From Isochrysis galbana (taxonomy: Eukaryota > Haptophyta > Isochrysidales > Isochrysidaceae): DNA of 64,000 bases. The notes under the pieces are model-generated. The model was given only the letters and a program-made list of their open reading frames with translations, had not been told where the DNA came from and searched no databases. Where the stretch lies: contig CM030931.1 in NCBI GenBank assembly GCA_018136815.1, positions 3,412,873 to 3,476,872 on the forward strand, written 5' to 3'. Positions 54,488 through 64,000 of this stretch are shown here, in pieces (the stretch's first letter is position 1; every line of letters starts with the position of its first letter). The position numbers and the translations under genes are program-made.

Positions 54488-55927
54488 TTATTGCTCTAAT
54501 TTTTCGGGTATGGGAACCTTTAGCCGGTGCACCTGGCCTTTTGGAAGCATCGGCGCCAATTGATCAACCTTCTCGAACATCGAGAGCTGACCGCCCGTGT
54601 GCCAAAAAAGCACACGCGAGCCTCGGAAGGCATCGGGTTGCTCGCGGACTGCGGCACAGAAGTGGTAGAGAGCCTTACCCGAGTATACGGGGTCCAGCAA
54701 TACGCCGCTCTCAGCCGAGACGATGGCGGCCATGCTGAGCTCGTCATCCGTCGATTTTGCATAGCCTGCACCACGACCTTGATAGATGGTCAACCATTCG
54801 CGAGAGTTGCCGAGCATCTGAAGATCGGCACCCATCTGGTGGGCAATATCGTCCACTTGGTCATAGAAGGCGTCCGGAGAGTCGCACACGCCCACCGCGT
54901 GAAGGCGCTGGGGCAAGCGCGCGAGACGGGCCCCGAGGGCGATCCCAGCAGCCGTGCCGCCTGAGCCGCATGCAAAGACAATATGGTCGACAGAACCTAG
55001 ACGGGAGCTCTCTTCCAACAACTGCGTAGGGCGCAACGAACGCGGATGAGGAGCACAGCCGATTCAACCAGTGCAGAATAGCCGTGCAATCTGCAGTCTA
55101 GCCTCTCTTGCGGGCGGGTCAGGGCCAAACCAAAGCCGCGAGGAGTTGAGCGTGCACCTGCAGTCTGAGCTCTTCCATGGCGTCAAGGTAACCCCATGTG
55201 CCGAGGGCATTGGAGCCGCCGACGGGTATGATGTACGGCGTGCGCCCTTGTCGGGCCAGCTCATCGGCTAATGCTGCGGTGAGCGCAGCCTGGCCACGCG
55301 TCGCGTACTCCCCCGTGGTGACCAAGTGTAGCTTGGCACCCAGCATGCGATCTAGAAGCAGGTTTCCCACGAGCCCAGGATCGCTGTCCACAACCGTCGC
55401 GCTGCATCTCAGCACAAGGTGAGGTTCGAGGCCGACCAGCCGGGCGGCAGCCGCCGTCGCGCGGCAATGGTTGGACTGGATGCCTCCTATGGTGATGACG
55501 CAGTCGCAGCCCTTGTCGACCGCGTCGCGCATCAGGAATTCCAGCTTGCGCACTTTGTTGCCTGCGTTCCGCCAATCCGGCAGCGCTCAGTGAGGCGCAA
55601 GCGTGCATATCGGCCGGTCGCATGCGCGCAGCACGGACCTGAAAGCTCCATCCCAGTCATATCGTCCCGCTTGATCACCCAGCTGATCCCTAGTTCAGCC
55701 AGCTCCGGGCAGGCCCAAGGCATGAGAGGCGTCGGCAGATGGCCGAGCACGATCTTCCCGGCCGGCGGGCGCAACGAGAGCGCCCAGGGGGGCGGCGAGT
55801 AGGCGATGCGGCGGAGGAGTGGCTGCGCAAGCCGCACGTTACTGCCCGACAGCCGGCGCACCCGCCCGCCAAGCGCATAGCCCAGCCGCACTAGCCATGC
55901 CGCCACCAGACGCCGCGCCAGCAGCAT
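54488..55927 (-). CDS. D-cysteine desulfhydrase (PLP-dependent), three exons
   Basis: Fold-type II PLP enzyme converting D-cysteine to pyruvate, sulfide and ammonia; the family also includes ACC deaminase. Exons 55639-55927, 55158-55561 and 54488-55021 (GT-AG; phase 1 then phase 0) give 408 residues. The first ~30 are basic/hydrophobic, compatible with mitochondrial targeting. Exon 1 carries WVIKRDDMTGMELSG. Exon 2 begins NKVRKLEFL with the PLP lysine, then TIGGIQSNHCRATAAAA and PVGGSNALGTWGY. Exon 3 has VFACGSGGTAAGIALGARL (phosphate loop) and ends HTGGQLSMFEK. All expected motifs are present. D-cysteine versus ACC specificity cannot be settled from sequence alone, but the desulfhydrase is the more likely call in algae. 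Confidence 0.9.
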
Positions 55928-56714
55928 CGGCCGTCCGAGCCGACCTCCTCCGGAGTACCTTTGGAATAAAGGAATAAATAGAGGCTAGAGCTCCTCAACC
56001 AGCATAGTTTTGTAGAAGGTGAAGATGATCTAGAGATTGAAATAAGCACTTCTACAAGCATCCCTGGGGTGTGGGTGCATGCACATAGCATGCTGAGCGC
56101 CGACATGGAGCTTTTCAACCATATATTGGGAGCCTCGGTCCATACGAAAGGGTCGAACACGGACGCACACCAGATACAACCGCTTCTCTCCCAGCACGAG
56201 CACACGTGCCGACTCACGACTCAACACATCGTAAACGTCACCCATGGGGGGCTCAGAATCCGGCTCCTGAGAGCTAGAACCAGCACCAATGGACTGCTTG
56301 CGGATGGCAACACGTCCCCGGACCTTGCACACGCCCTTCTTGGGCCCACACCTGCTAGGACTAGGACACCTCTTCCTCTTCCAACTTCCAACCGAGCACC
56401 ACGAACCACAACCACAACGACACCATTTAGAAAATCATAAAACTATTTGCGAACCATAATAAGCCCGGCCGCGCTGGTTCCCAGCCCCCCGCCCCCCGCC
56501 CGGCAACAAGCCCGCCACCCCCCCCCTCCCCCGCGCGCCCAGTGGGGGCCGGGACGGTCGTGCTCAACTTCCCCGTGGTACGGAGGCCGGTGCGGCGCTG
56601 GTGGGGGTGCATGCAGTCGGCATGGTCGGGTTGTCTTGCTGCACAAGACCAGCTAGCTCCCGTGCCCTTCCAATATCAAACCTAGTGGGTGCAATCTGCC
56701 CATTGAATGGATTT
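55928..56714. other. intergenic, no supported gene
   Basis: No recognisable coding sequence; Pro/Arg-rich frames arise from C-rich sequence at 56470-56550. Confidence 0.45.
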
Positions 56715-57700
56715 CTACTTGGGCTGCAATAGCAATAGGCAATAGGACAAATGAGAATGAGAATTGTGACAATTGCGATTGCCACCACCTATGATGCCCA
56801 TGTGCTCCTCCACACTGCTTGCCGATGTGCTGGTGCGTGCACTAGTAGTAGTAGTGATGCATGCAGCTGTTGCAACTGCTCTAAGCTCATTGACCCCCCG
56901 TTCCAACTGCTCCAGCCCCTCCTTGTCCTCCCCCCCTTGCCCCCCGCCCCCCCCCTGCCTCCCCCTTTCCCATTCTTGTGGCGCCAACACCTCTTGCTGT
57001 TGCTGATGCTGCAGCCTGCGTTGCTGTTCCAGCAACCTCTCTATACCCTGCAGCAGCTGCAGCTCCAGCTCCTGTTGTGCCCTCTTCTGCTGCTCGAGTA
57101 GGAGCTCTTGCTGTTGCTTCTGCTTCCTCTCCATCTCTCCATATCAGCATGCGTCCTCTCCATATCAGCATGCTTCTTCTCCAGATCAGCATGCTGCTGC
57201 TTGAGCTCTTTGGACTTCCTTTCAAGCTCAGCCTGCTGCTTCTCATGCTCTTTGCGATCCTTTTCAAGTCGCATCTCGTGTTGCTTCTGCTCCCGTTGCC
57301 TGACAGCCTCCTGCTTCTTCATCTCATCTCATCTGCGACGCTTCTGGCTGGGGGCAGTGTGAATAGCAGCACCATTGTGCACCTCCAGCTCAATCACCTC
57401 AGAACAACCTGCATTTTTCTGAGCGCCTTGCTTCTTCAGAGTCAATGCTACATCTGCCAACACTTTTCACTTTTGCAACACCCGCCACGTCATTGTGCTT
57501 CTTGCACTCAATGTACTTGCGCCGCTCCGCTGGTGTCACAACCTTGCTCTCCTTGCAAATCTCCCACATGGCATCTGCAACACACTTTCCCTCCGGGTCC
57601 ATGTACGCTTGACATCTGCAGCTGCGCAGCTGCTAGGGAATGGGCACCATTCGCTGATGGCAGGTCCATTGCTGCGTGCAAGGTGCGTCTAAGAAAGGAT
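56715..57700 (-). CDS. candidate gene for a Gln/Glu-rich coiled-coil protein, structure unresolved
   Basis: Several minus-strand frames look like pieces of one protein. 57399-57602 has DAMWEICKESKVV and TPAERRKYIECKKHND. 57041-57322 is a strong heptad-like coiled coil (KDRKEHEKQQAELERKSKEL, HADLEKKHADMERTHADMER with a 21-bp-scale internal repeat). 56715-57134 continues Gln-rich (LLEQQKRAQQELELQLLQ). They sit in different frames without obvious introns, so this is either an intron-split gene or a decayed one. No family recognised. Confidence 0.4.
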
Positions 57701-57759
57701 TGCATGTCTGAGTTGCTCGAATATTGTGAGATCCAACGGTCTGAGTTGATGTTGTAGGA

Positions 57760-58230
57760 AGCTAATATGGACTAGTAAGTGTGAGTGTGTGAGTGTGAGT
57801 GGTAAGAGGTAAGAGTGGCTAGATTTCACTGGCGCGGCTGAAATTGTTGAAATTTCACCTTGTCCTAAGGCGGGAAGCGGGAAGCATCCCGCTCTCTGAA
57901 GTTGCGGGCGCGTTCTCTCCCTCTCCCCCCCGGCAGCCAAACCTAGCGTCAGGTGTCAGGTTCGAAAGGCCTAACGCACCCTAACAAGAGTGACGTCAGA
58001 CCTGACGTCTTACGTCAGGTTACAATACTAATAATATCGAACTTAAAAAAACTTCTTAACGTTCTCACCGCGCGCGCGACCCTTATCACTCCCTCTCGCT
58101 CGCCTTGCGCCTTGCGGCTCGTCCCCTGGCAGCGGCGACGCACCCCGCGTCGCGACGGCACATATACAGACTTCATAAAAAGAAAGAAAAGAAAGTAAAG
58201 AAAGAGCCTCTAGAGTGAGTTTTGTTTAGC
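57760..58230. other. intergenic; TGACGTCA-like palindromes
   Basis: 57945-58020 has repeated GTCAGGT/ACGTCAG elements including TGACGTCA. Near 58048 AAAAAAACTTCTTAACGTTC resembles the reverse-complemented LINE 3' tail at 58247, possibly another 3' fragment. Confidence 0.4.
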
Positions 58231-58323
58231 CACCCCAGAGCTGATAAAAAAAATCTTCTTAAAAATCACCGCTACACGTGCGGCGTGGGGCAGTGTGCTT
58301 GTGGACGTCCCTTCTACCCAACC

Positions 58324-58803
58324 TTAACCCCTAACAACCCCCTCCCCCTTCCCCAGTTCCCTCTTTAGTGGAGAGCCGGTTCCGGGGAGGCCGCGCGCAC
58401 TGCCTCGGCCAGGAGTTGGAGTGGAGGGGGCGGGAGATTGTGGCTTTATCTTTCGCTGGGGCTTGGCTAGTTCATTTCTCCCTTGTGTCTCATAAGATCT
58501 GCAGCGTTTTCCCGGGATAACTACCGACCAAGATTCTACTACTACGTCGCCTCTGTCCTTTCTAATGGCTACCGCCACTCCGCATCCGGGGTCGCCCCTG
58601 GTCGCGGGAGATTGGAACCAGTCCCAGCCCATGGACCGGGCCAAGTTGCGCACCCTTAGGTGCCAGCCATCGCTGTAGTGGTGCAACTCTTGCGCATAAA
58701 GGATATGGATTCCTCCTAACCTCGCTTGCGCTAGAGTAGACGCTAGTTTGTGTTTCGCTCCATTCAAATTGTATGTTGCAATCTTGAGACTATTACTATT
58801 CAC
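58324..58803 (-). pseudogene. LINE ORF2 start: APE-type endonuclease, truncated
   Basis: The frame opens at a GTG at 58803 (NSNSLKIATYNLNGAKHKL), containing the N-terminal Asn motif of the exonuclease-endonuclease-phosphatase fold, followed by HILYAQELHHYSDGW (catalytic Glu) and GCGVAVAIRKDRGDVVV. Homology ends near 58500, after which the frame reads the 3' UTR. The His/Asp end of the endonuclease and the RT are deleted. Confidence 0.85.
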
Positions 58804-58970
58804 CGTGGCGGTATAGGCAGCTTGCTCCGTTTACACAGTAGCCTGGATAGGCCTTGTTGGGTTTCAGATTGCATTTAACCATACAGATTTGCTTGCCCGC
58901 CAAATACATACAACTAGTTAACTAACTACCCCTCAAATGGCTACTAACTAGTGCCCCCCAACGTTGATAG

Positions 58971-59666
58971 TTAACTACAGTCCCTGGCCTTGATATAGGT
59001 TGCCACATCCTCGCTTTTGATGTCCTTTTTGTCTTCAGCTAGCTGCGCTAGCTGTATGAAGAATGGGGTGTCGTCCGGTTCTTCCTCCTCATCATGAGGG
59101 GGTGAGGCAAATTGTGTGGTGTTGTGTTGAGGCGGATTTGGCTCCGATTGTGGGTCCGCTCGCTTGCGCGAGGGCGGCGGGTTATGCTTGGCTTGTTGAG
59201 GTGGGGCTTGTCTTGCTTCTTGGGGGAGTTTCCCTTTGGGGCCGGCCGCCTCAGCGTAGGACTTCTGTGCAATGTTGCTTGGGGGGTTGGAAGCCGTAAA
59301 GGCCCCAAGAATTGTTTGTTGTGTCAAGTGCCCGCCCACGAGGGGTGCACTGCTGGTAGGAGTTGCCGCCATGGGGGTGGCAGCAAGGCTGCCACCCACC
59401 ATGGGGAGTCCTTGATGCACTGGCAAGCCAGTTGGGGCAGGCGGCAGAGCCAGGGACTGGCTCTGCTGGTCTGCAGGGAACAGGGCTCTCCCTGTTCCCT
59501 GCTTCTGTGCCTGGTGGGGAGGCGAGGGAAGCAGGATTTTGTCGACGTCGCTGTCGGTTAGAGGGGCGGCCTGTGAGCGCTTCGGCTCCGGCGGCTTGGG
59601 GCGGCCCCTGTGGGGCGTCGTGACGGCAGGGGGCTGGGGATCAGGAGCGGTCGGCGCGCGCTCCAT
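58971..59666 (-). CDS. LINE ORF1 protein
   Basis: 231 residues from ATG 25 bp after the 5' end of the element. Pro/Ala/Gln-rich N-terminus MERAPTAPDPQPPA, basic patch KPPEPKRSQ, DSDVDKILLP, then TQQTILGAFTASNP, a basic middle (SRKRADPQSEP) and an acidic end (HDEEEEPDDTPFFIQLAQLAEDKKD). No zinc finger seen. Presumed RNA-binding protein of the LINE; it matches the copy at 8574-9204. It may be the complete ORF1 of this family or truncated by the internal deletion. Confidence 0.75.
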   Translation of the reverse strand: MERAPTAPDPQPPAVTTPHRGRPKPPEPKRSQAAPLTDSDVDKILLPSPPHQAQKQGTGRALFPADQQSQSLALPPAPTGLPVHQGLPMVGGSLAATPMAATPTSSAPLVGGHLTQQTILGAFTASNPPSNIAQKSYAEAAGPKGKLPQEARQAPPQQAKHNPPPSRKRADPQSEPNPPQHNTTQFASPPHDEEEEPDDTPFFIQLAQLAEDKKDIKSEDVATYIKARDCS

Positions 59667-59799
59667 CGCTCGAACTATAACAATAGTTTCTCACCCCAGA
59701 GCTGATAATAACTGATATCAGTGATTTGGCAAAACAGAGCTGTTACTGACACTGTAAGCTTATGACTTATGACAGTACTGATGAGACATCTTTGATGAT

Positions 59800-60020
59800 C
59801 ACCGGGGGGGGGGGCGCGGGCCACCGGACCATATCTAAGCCCTTCACCCCAATTCCTAGCAGTGTACGTGGGGAGCCGCCAGATGGCGGGGGGAGAAGGG
59901 CCGGGGGCCGGGGGAGTGGGGGTGTAGAAAGTATGCTACGTACTCCTACTACGTGTAGTGGGTAGTGGGTAGTGGTTCCATTCGCCGCGAGTGCGGTAAG
60001 AATATTAAAAGGTTTTTAGT
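59800..60020 (+). mobile_element. LINE family 2 3' terminus
   Basis: GCCGCGAGTGCGGTAAGAAT and ATTAAAAGGTTTTT match the last ~35 bp of the LINE at 25304-26099. The upstream limit is not defined and no TSD was found. Confidence 0.5.
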
Positions 60021-61240
60021 CTTCTACAGCGCCTCTTGGACCTTTGGAGATCAGATTCGCTCCCCACTCTTCGGTGTCACGCGATAATTTGGCCCCGGCC
60101 AGGTTTTCGCGTCGGACCTACCCAAATTTCTTTCGGAAATTTCGGTGTTTTTGCACTGATTTTCGGACAGGTTTGCCCTAATTTTCGCAAAATTTTTGTT
60201 TTTCGACGTTCGAGCGAGCCCCACCGGGTCGGCCACCGGCCACCACCGGCAACGAGCGAGGTGTTACGCGTTACGCGCGCGTGTGCCATAGTATGCTAGT
60301 ATGATTAATAGATAGAGTATAGAGTTCAGAGTTCAGGCATGCAAACAACAGTTAGTTAGGCAACACAATTAACGCTAACGTATCAAGAGCGCACACAGAA
60401 ACTACCAAAACGATCGCGCTCGTCAACCGATCAACCCACTACCCGCTTATTGAAGCGGCTCATCAACGAGGCCTGCAGGTGGTCTGACAACACACCCGAC
60501 TGCTGGTCACCGTACATCAAACAAACGGAGCAAGAGCAAGGAAAACACACGTTCACACGAGGCTGAGTTTGGAGAGATGCTGAAAGCCACACGAGCCGCG
60601 GATGCCCACGCTGGAAACGATTTGCCATTGGTACGCCACCAGTTGAGCACGGAAGCCGAAAAGTCGTCGACGTCATCTGAATTGCTTGCCGCATGAGAGG
60701 CCGCGGCTAGATAGTAGATAGGCAGGCAACTGCGCCTTCAGAACTGTAGGATCAATCCCGCCCCGCCCCGTGACCCCAAATTTCGCGCTTGATCCCTTGG
60801 CTTCGCGCCCAAGTTTCGGTCAAAATTTTTTTCTTCGAGCTGACCCAAATTTTGAAAAAAAATTCGCGAAAACCTGGCCGGGGCCAAGCGATAATCTTGG
60901 CGGCGCGGCACGGCTCGCGAACATGAAAAAACGAAAAAAGCCTTGAAGGTTCCTGCTAGGGTACACGATACTAACTACCATCCACGTGGTCCCACACAAC
61001 GACGCCCCTTGTCCCAAGGTGAATTAACTCCCATTTCCGCTTCCACCCGTCGTCCGCGGTCGGGGCGAAGCGCCGCTCCGACGCGTGTACACCATGGCCC
61101 ACACAGTGGAACGGGCTCTTTCGCGAGAGTGACCGCCCCGCCGCCATCAGCCATCAGCCATCTCGCTGGTGGCCCCGGTGGAGAAACACTGGGGAACTGG
61201 GGAAACTGAAGGGGAAGCGCCGATAATGGGTTATTAACCC
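60021..61240. other. intergenic, no supported gene
   Basis: Contains two related inverted stretches: TTTGGCCCCGGCCAGGTTTT (about 60088) and AAAACCTGGCCGGGGCCAAG (about 60869), with AAATTT-rich arms, bracketing ~0.8 kb. No coding signal between them. Confidence 0.5.
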
Positions 61241-61424
61241 CTCAGTTAGGGGGCGGAGGATCGTCGTATCGTTTCATCGAGCTCCGGTCTCCGCAACCGT
61301 TGACGAATTTGTAGCTCGCCATCGCCTTATGGACTGACTGATGGACTGGCCTCCCGCGCGGGACCCCCAAAGGAGTGGTGGGTGGGTCCCGGGGGAGGGG
61401 GGGGGGGGTCCAATCCTTCCGGTG

Positions 61425-61610
61425 GGTGGGTCTCTCTCTCTCTCTCTCTCTCTCTCCCTCCCTCCCTCTCTCTCCCTCTCTCTCTCTCTCTCGGTCGCTC
61501 CCTCCCTCTCTCTCCCTCTCTCTCTCTCTCTCGGTCGCTCTCTCTCTCTCTCCCTCTCTCTCTCTCCCTCTCTCTCTCTCTCTCGGTCGCTCTCTCTCTC
61601 TCTCTCCCTC

Positions 61611-61664
<54 letters not shown>

Positions 61665-61829
61665 CGCTGCCATCTCGGCGGTCGCAGGTGGAAGGGAAGC
61701 CCATCCCATCGCTCGCCTCGCCGCGCGGGACGCCGAAAGCAGTCAGTCGTGGGGTGGTCCATCCTTCTGTCGGGGGTCTCGTCACTCTCTTCCCCCCCTT
61801 CCCCTCCCTCTCTCTCTCTCTTTCTCTCT

Positions 61830-61898
<69 letters not shown>

Positions 61899-61900
61899 CT
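61425..61900. repeat. CT microsatellite arrays with TCGGTCGCTC units
   Basis: Three CT blocks (61431-61490, 61500-61660, 61805-61895). In the first, CT runs are punctuated by CGGTCGCTC at regular ~50-60-bp spacing, giving a higher-order repeat. The spacers CCATCTCGGCGGTCGC recur at 61669 and 61911. Confidence 0.92.
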
Positions 61901-61904
61901 ACGC

Positions 61905-63038
61905 GCGCTTCCATCTCGGCGGTCGCCTCGCCGACTTCCGCGGAGCCAAGATCGGCACGAGGTCGGGATGGGACGAGACGCTTGATGACGAGAGAGCCTT
62001 CCGAAGCTGCGAGAAGCCAAGTTGGGGGAAGAGGAGCCTCTCTCTCTCTCTCTCTCTCTCTCCAGAGGGTCAATCTCCGCTGCGCGGAAGCCGCGAGAGC
62101 AACCCCCCGTCGGTGGGTGGAAGGAGCGAGCCACCACGCTTGAAGAGAGAGAGAGAGGAGGGTCCCTCGTGAGAGAGACGAGCGAGCCACACAAGGAGAA
62201 GAAGAGAGGGGCGAGCCATACGCTCTCACCCACCCACCCCACCCCCGCCTGGGAGCTGGAAGAGAAGGGGAGGGGGGAGGGGAGGATTGGGCTCGCTCTC
62301 TCTCTCTCTTCTTCTTTTTCTGGCTCTCACGATGGACCCCCCCCCCCAACTCCTCTCTCTCTCTCCCCCCCCCCCTTTTCTCATATACGAGAGGGCGTCG
62401 AGCACGAGACGATCGTTGGATGGCCGATTCCTCCCAAGATGCGCGCGCCGTCGGGGGGGGGGGGGGGCGGGGGGGAGGGGCGAAGCCGGCGGCCCCCCCC
62501 CGCCAGCTCTCGCGCAGGGCTTCTTACCTATTCGATCCCGTTCTTCTCTGTGTTTCTCTCCCGGCGGCGTCGCACCTCGAGAGGCTCGCCAGCCTCGCCT
62601 CCCGCCAACAACCTCCTCTCTCCTCCCTCTCGCGCGCTGCCCCTGCACTCCCCCCCGCCCCCGCCCCCCCCCGTTCTCCACCCCCCCCCCTCTCCCCAAC
62701 CCCATTCCCAGCCTGCATTTACGTCCCCGGCCAAGCAACCTCGCTCAGCCTCCCACCACCACCACTCACAACCTCCCCACTTCCCCTCCGGTCCCGCTCG
62801 CCGGCCCTCGCTCACCCTTTCGCTCCCCAACCCATCCTTGGCGCTGCCACCAGCCACCGCTCTGCTTGCTCCCCTCTTGCCCCCACAAAACCTCAAGTGC
62901 CAGGTGGGATACGCCGATCCAGCCGCCTCAAAGTAGACGAGGGGTCGCTCGAGTCACCTCGTCAGGCCACACAGCAGAGCCACCCGATCGCCAGCCACAC
63001 ACCTCTGCCTCGGGGCTCCTGCTACGACACCCGGTGAT
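61905..63038. other. CT/C-rich upstream region, no supported gene
   Basis: Further short GA/CT and poly-C/poly-G runs to about 62720. ORFs are low-complexity. Could hold a 5' exon or promoter of the gene at 63039. Confidence 0.45.
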
Positions 63039-63845
63039 ATGAGTGTGCACACCTCCGCTTCCTCTTCCAACACGTCGACATTCACGTCAAGCCCATGCCT
63101 GAGGCCATCCACGCCTGCACCCTTTCCAGCCTCTCCGCCCAGTGGGAATACTCGCTCGCGCACAAGAGCAATGACCGCCGAGGATCACATCGAGCACTTT
63201 GACCTCGATGGGCCCGAGACAACCTGGCAAGCAAGCAAGGCATGCCTAGCACAGACGTCGGGACGGCACGCGCCCAAAGATGTGCTATTCAAGTCTCCTC
63301 CGCGTCGCCTCTTTGCCTCGGCTAGCGAAGCAAGGTCAAGCCGATTGCGAGCACGCGCGGCGTGCGTCCCACTCTCCGACTTGCACGGGGTTGGCCTTCC
63401 GAATGCGCTGGCCCAGTTCCTGAACGACCAGCAGCCTGCAACCAACCCGTTCCAGTTGTTCGCGCCATCGCATGCTGAGACGGATTTCCGGCCTATCCCA
63501 CGGCTAGCGCGGCTAGCATCGGGTCAGGGCGGCATCGCAAACGAGGCTGGATCGGCATGTGACAACTTCTCTTCAGTAGAAACCATGTCCATTCGGAGCT
63601 TCCACTCGTCGGGGACAATCTGTGCAGACGGTGCCCGTGCGATCGAGATGCCACCCGCCACAAAAACCTCTTTCGATCTCATGGGTAAAGATGGAAAGTG
63701 TCGCGCGACCAAGCGGGCCCGAGTCTTCCGCAAGCCCGAACGTGTGCGGACGCAGTCCGCCCAAGGCACCTCTGGAAGGTGCACGCTCATCAAAGACGAC
63801 AGTGATCTCGGCTCTAGCGGCGGACTCAGCCTCGATGAAGCCTAA
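63039..63845 (+). CDS. unknown Ser-rich protein
   Basis: Open frame of 268 residues from ATG 63039 to TAA. N-terminus Ser/Thr/Pro-rich (SASSSNTSTFTSSP), then acidic AEDHIEHFDLDGPETTW, PKDVLFKSPPRRLF, VGLPNALAQFLNDQ and a basic cluster RATKRARVFRKPERVR near residue 230 that could be a nuclear localisation signal. No known domain recognised. Codon usage and composition look like real coding sequence, but an upstream exon is possible. Confidence 0.5.
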   Translation: MSVHTSASSSNTSTFTSSPCLRPSTPAPFPASPPSGNTRSRTRAMTAEDHIEHFDLDGPETTWQASKACLAQTSGRHAPKDVLFKSPPRRLFASASEARSSRLRARAACVPLSDLHGVGLPNALAQFLNDQQPATNPFQLFAPSHAETDFRPIPRLARLASGQGGIANEAGSACDNFSSVETMSIRSFHSSGTICADGARAIEMPPATKTSFDLMGKDGKCRATKRARVFRKPERVRTQSAQGTSGRCTLIKDDSDLGSSGGLSLDEA

Positions 63846-64000
63846 CCTCTCTACCGAGAGGACCATGAGGCATCGCACTCGCCAATTTCACATGCAACTT
63901 TTGGGCCGTCCACATGTGTAGGCATGCTCTTGATCCCATTCCACAGCGATGCAAATCGGCCGACGGCTTGAAATAGCCCTCAAGCATGAGCCGCACTTGA
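63846..64000. other. 3' flank, window end
   Basis: Nothing recognisable. Confidence 0.4.

Larger units (their letters stand above)
58247..59691 (-). mobile_element. internally deleted LINE (family 1) with both ends and 16-bp TSD
   Basis: CACCCCAGAGCTGATA occurs at 58231-58246 and 59692-59707. On the minus strand the element starts with the hairpin leader AACTATTGTTATAGTT, carries ORF1, the first part of the ORF2 endonuclease, then jumps to the 3' UTR and ends TTTTTAAGAAGATTTTTTT. Its 3' end aligns with that of the LINE at 5537-8557 (GCGCGCGGCCTCCCC, CACGCCGCACGTGTAGCGG versus CACGCCGTGCATGTAGCGG). Reverse transcriptase is entirely missing, so it is non-autonomous. Confidence 0.88.

Overview
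This 64 kb window looks like nuclear DNA of a GC-rich, repeat-laden unicellular eukaryote. Its genes are interrupted by short GT-AG introns, many phase 0, and are widely spaced among transposons and very long GA/CT microsatellites. The gene styles (Ala/Arg-rich proteins, a signal-peptide-led possible plastid protein, a CG-1 transcription factor, green-alga-like copia remnants) point to a microalga, most plausibly a haptophyte. That placement is inference, since no rRNA or organelle marker is present. A run of 100 N at 41639-41738 is an assembly gap.

Layout. 1-470: degenerate copia pol end. 1253-2672 (-): five-exon NADH-cytochrome b5 reductase. 3540-4345: broken LRR gene. 5537-8557: LINE with a 16-bp target duplication, nested in an older LINE ORF1 copy on the opposite strand (8574-9226). 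10116-12644 (-): protein with five near-identical 94-residue repeats. 13665-15675: 9-bp-TSD MITE interrupted by a mariner-like element. 17661-20109 (+): membrane-anchored glycosyltransferase. 21629-23422 (-): TPR plus 2OG-oxygenase-like protein. 24364-24717 (+): Costars/ABRACL protein. 25304-26099: LINE 3' fragment. 27351-29079 (+): secreted or plastid-targeted unknown. 29971-31473: LINE ORF1. 33764-41634 (-): Ty3/gypsy chromovirus. 42073-45431 (+): Myb plus CG-1 plus IQ (CAMTA-like) factor. 46544-46736: second MITE copy. 47355-52404 (+): full ABCB transporter. 54488-55927 (-): D-cysteine desulfhydrase. 58247-59691 (-): internally deleted LINE. 63039-63845 (+): unknown protein.

The most unusual item is the chromovirus. 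Directly upstream of protease-RT-RNase H-integrase-chromodomain, and in the same reading frame apart from one TAG, lies a domain that closely resembles the SAM-dependent DNA-methylase-like proteins of phages. Host genes are ordinary metabolic or regulatory genes and form no operon or pathway. The transposon content documents several rounds of nested insertion with readable target-site duplications.

A recurring feature is a long polypyrimidine/polypurine tract directly upstream of several gene starts.
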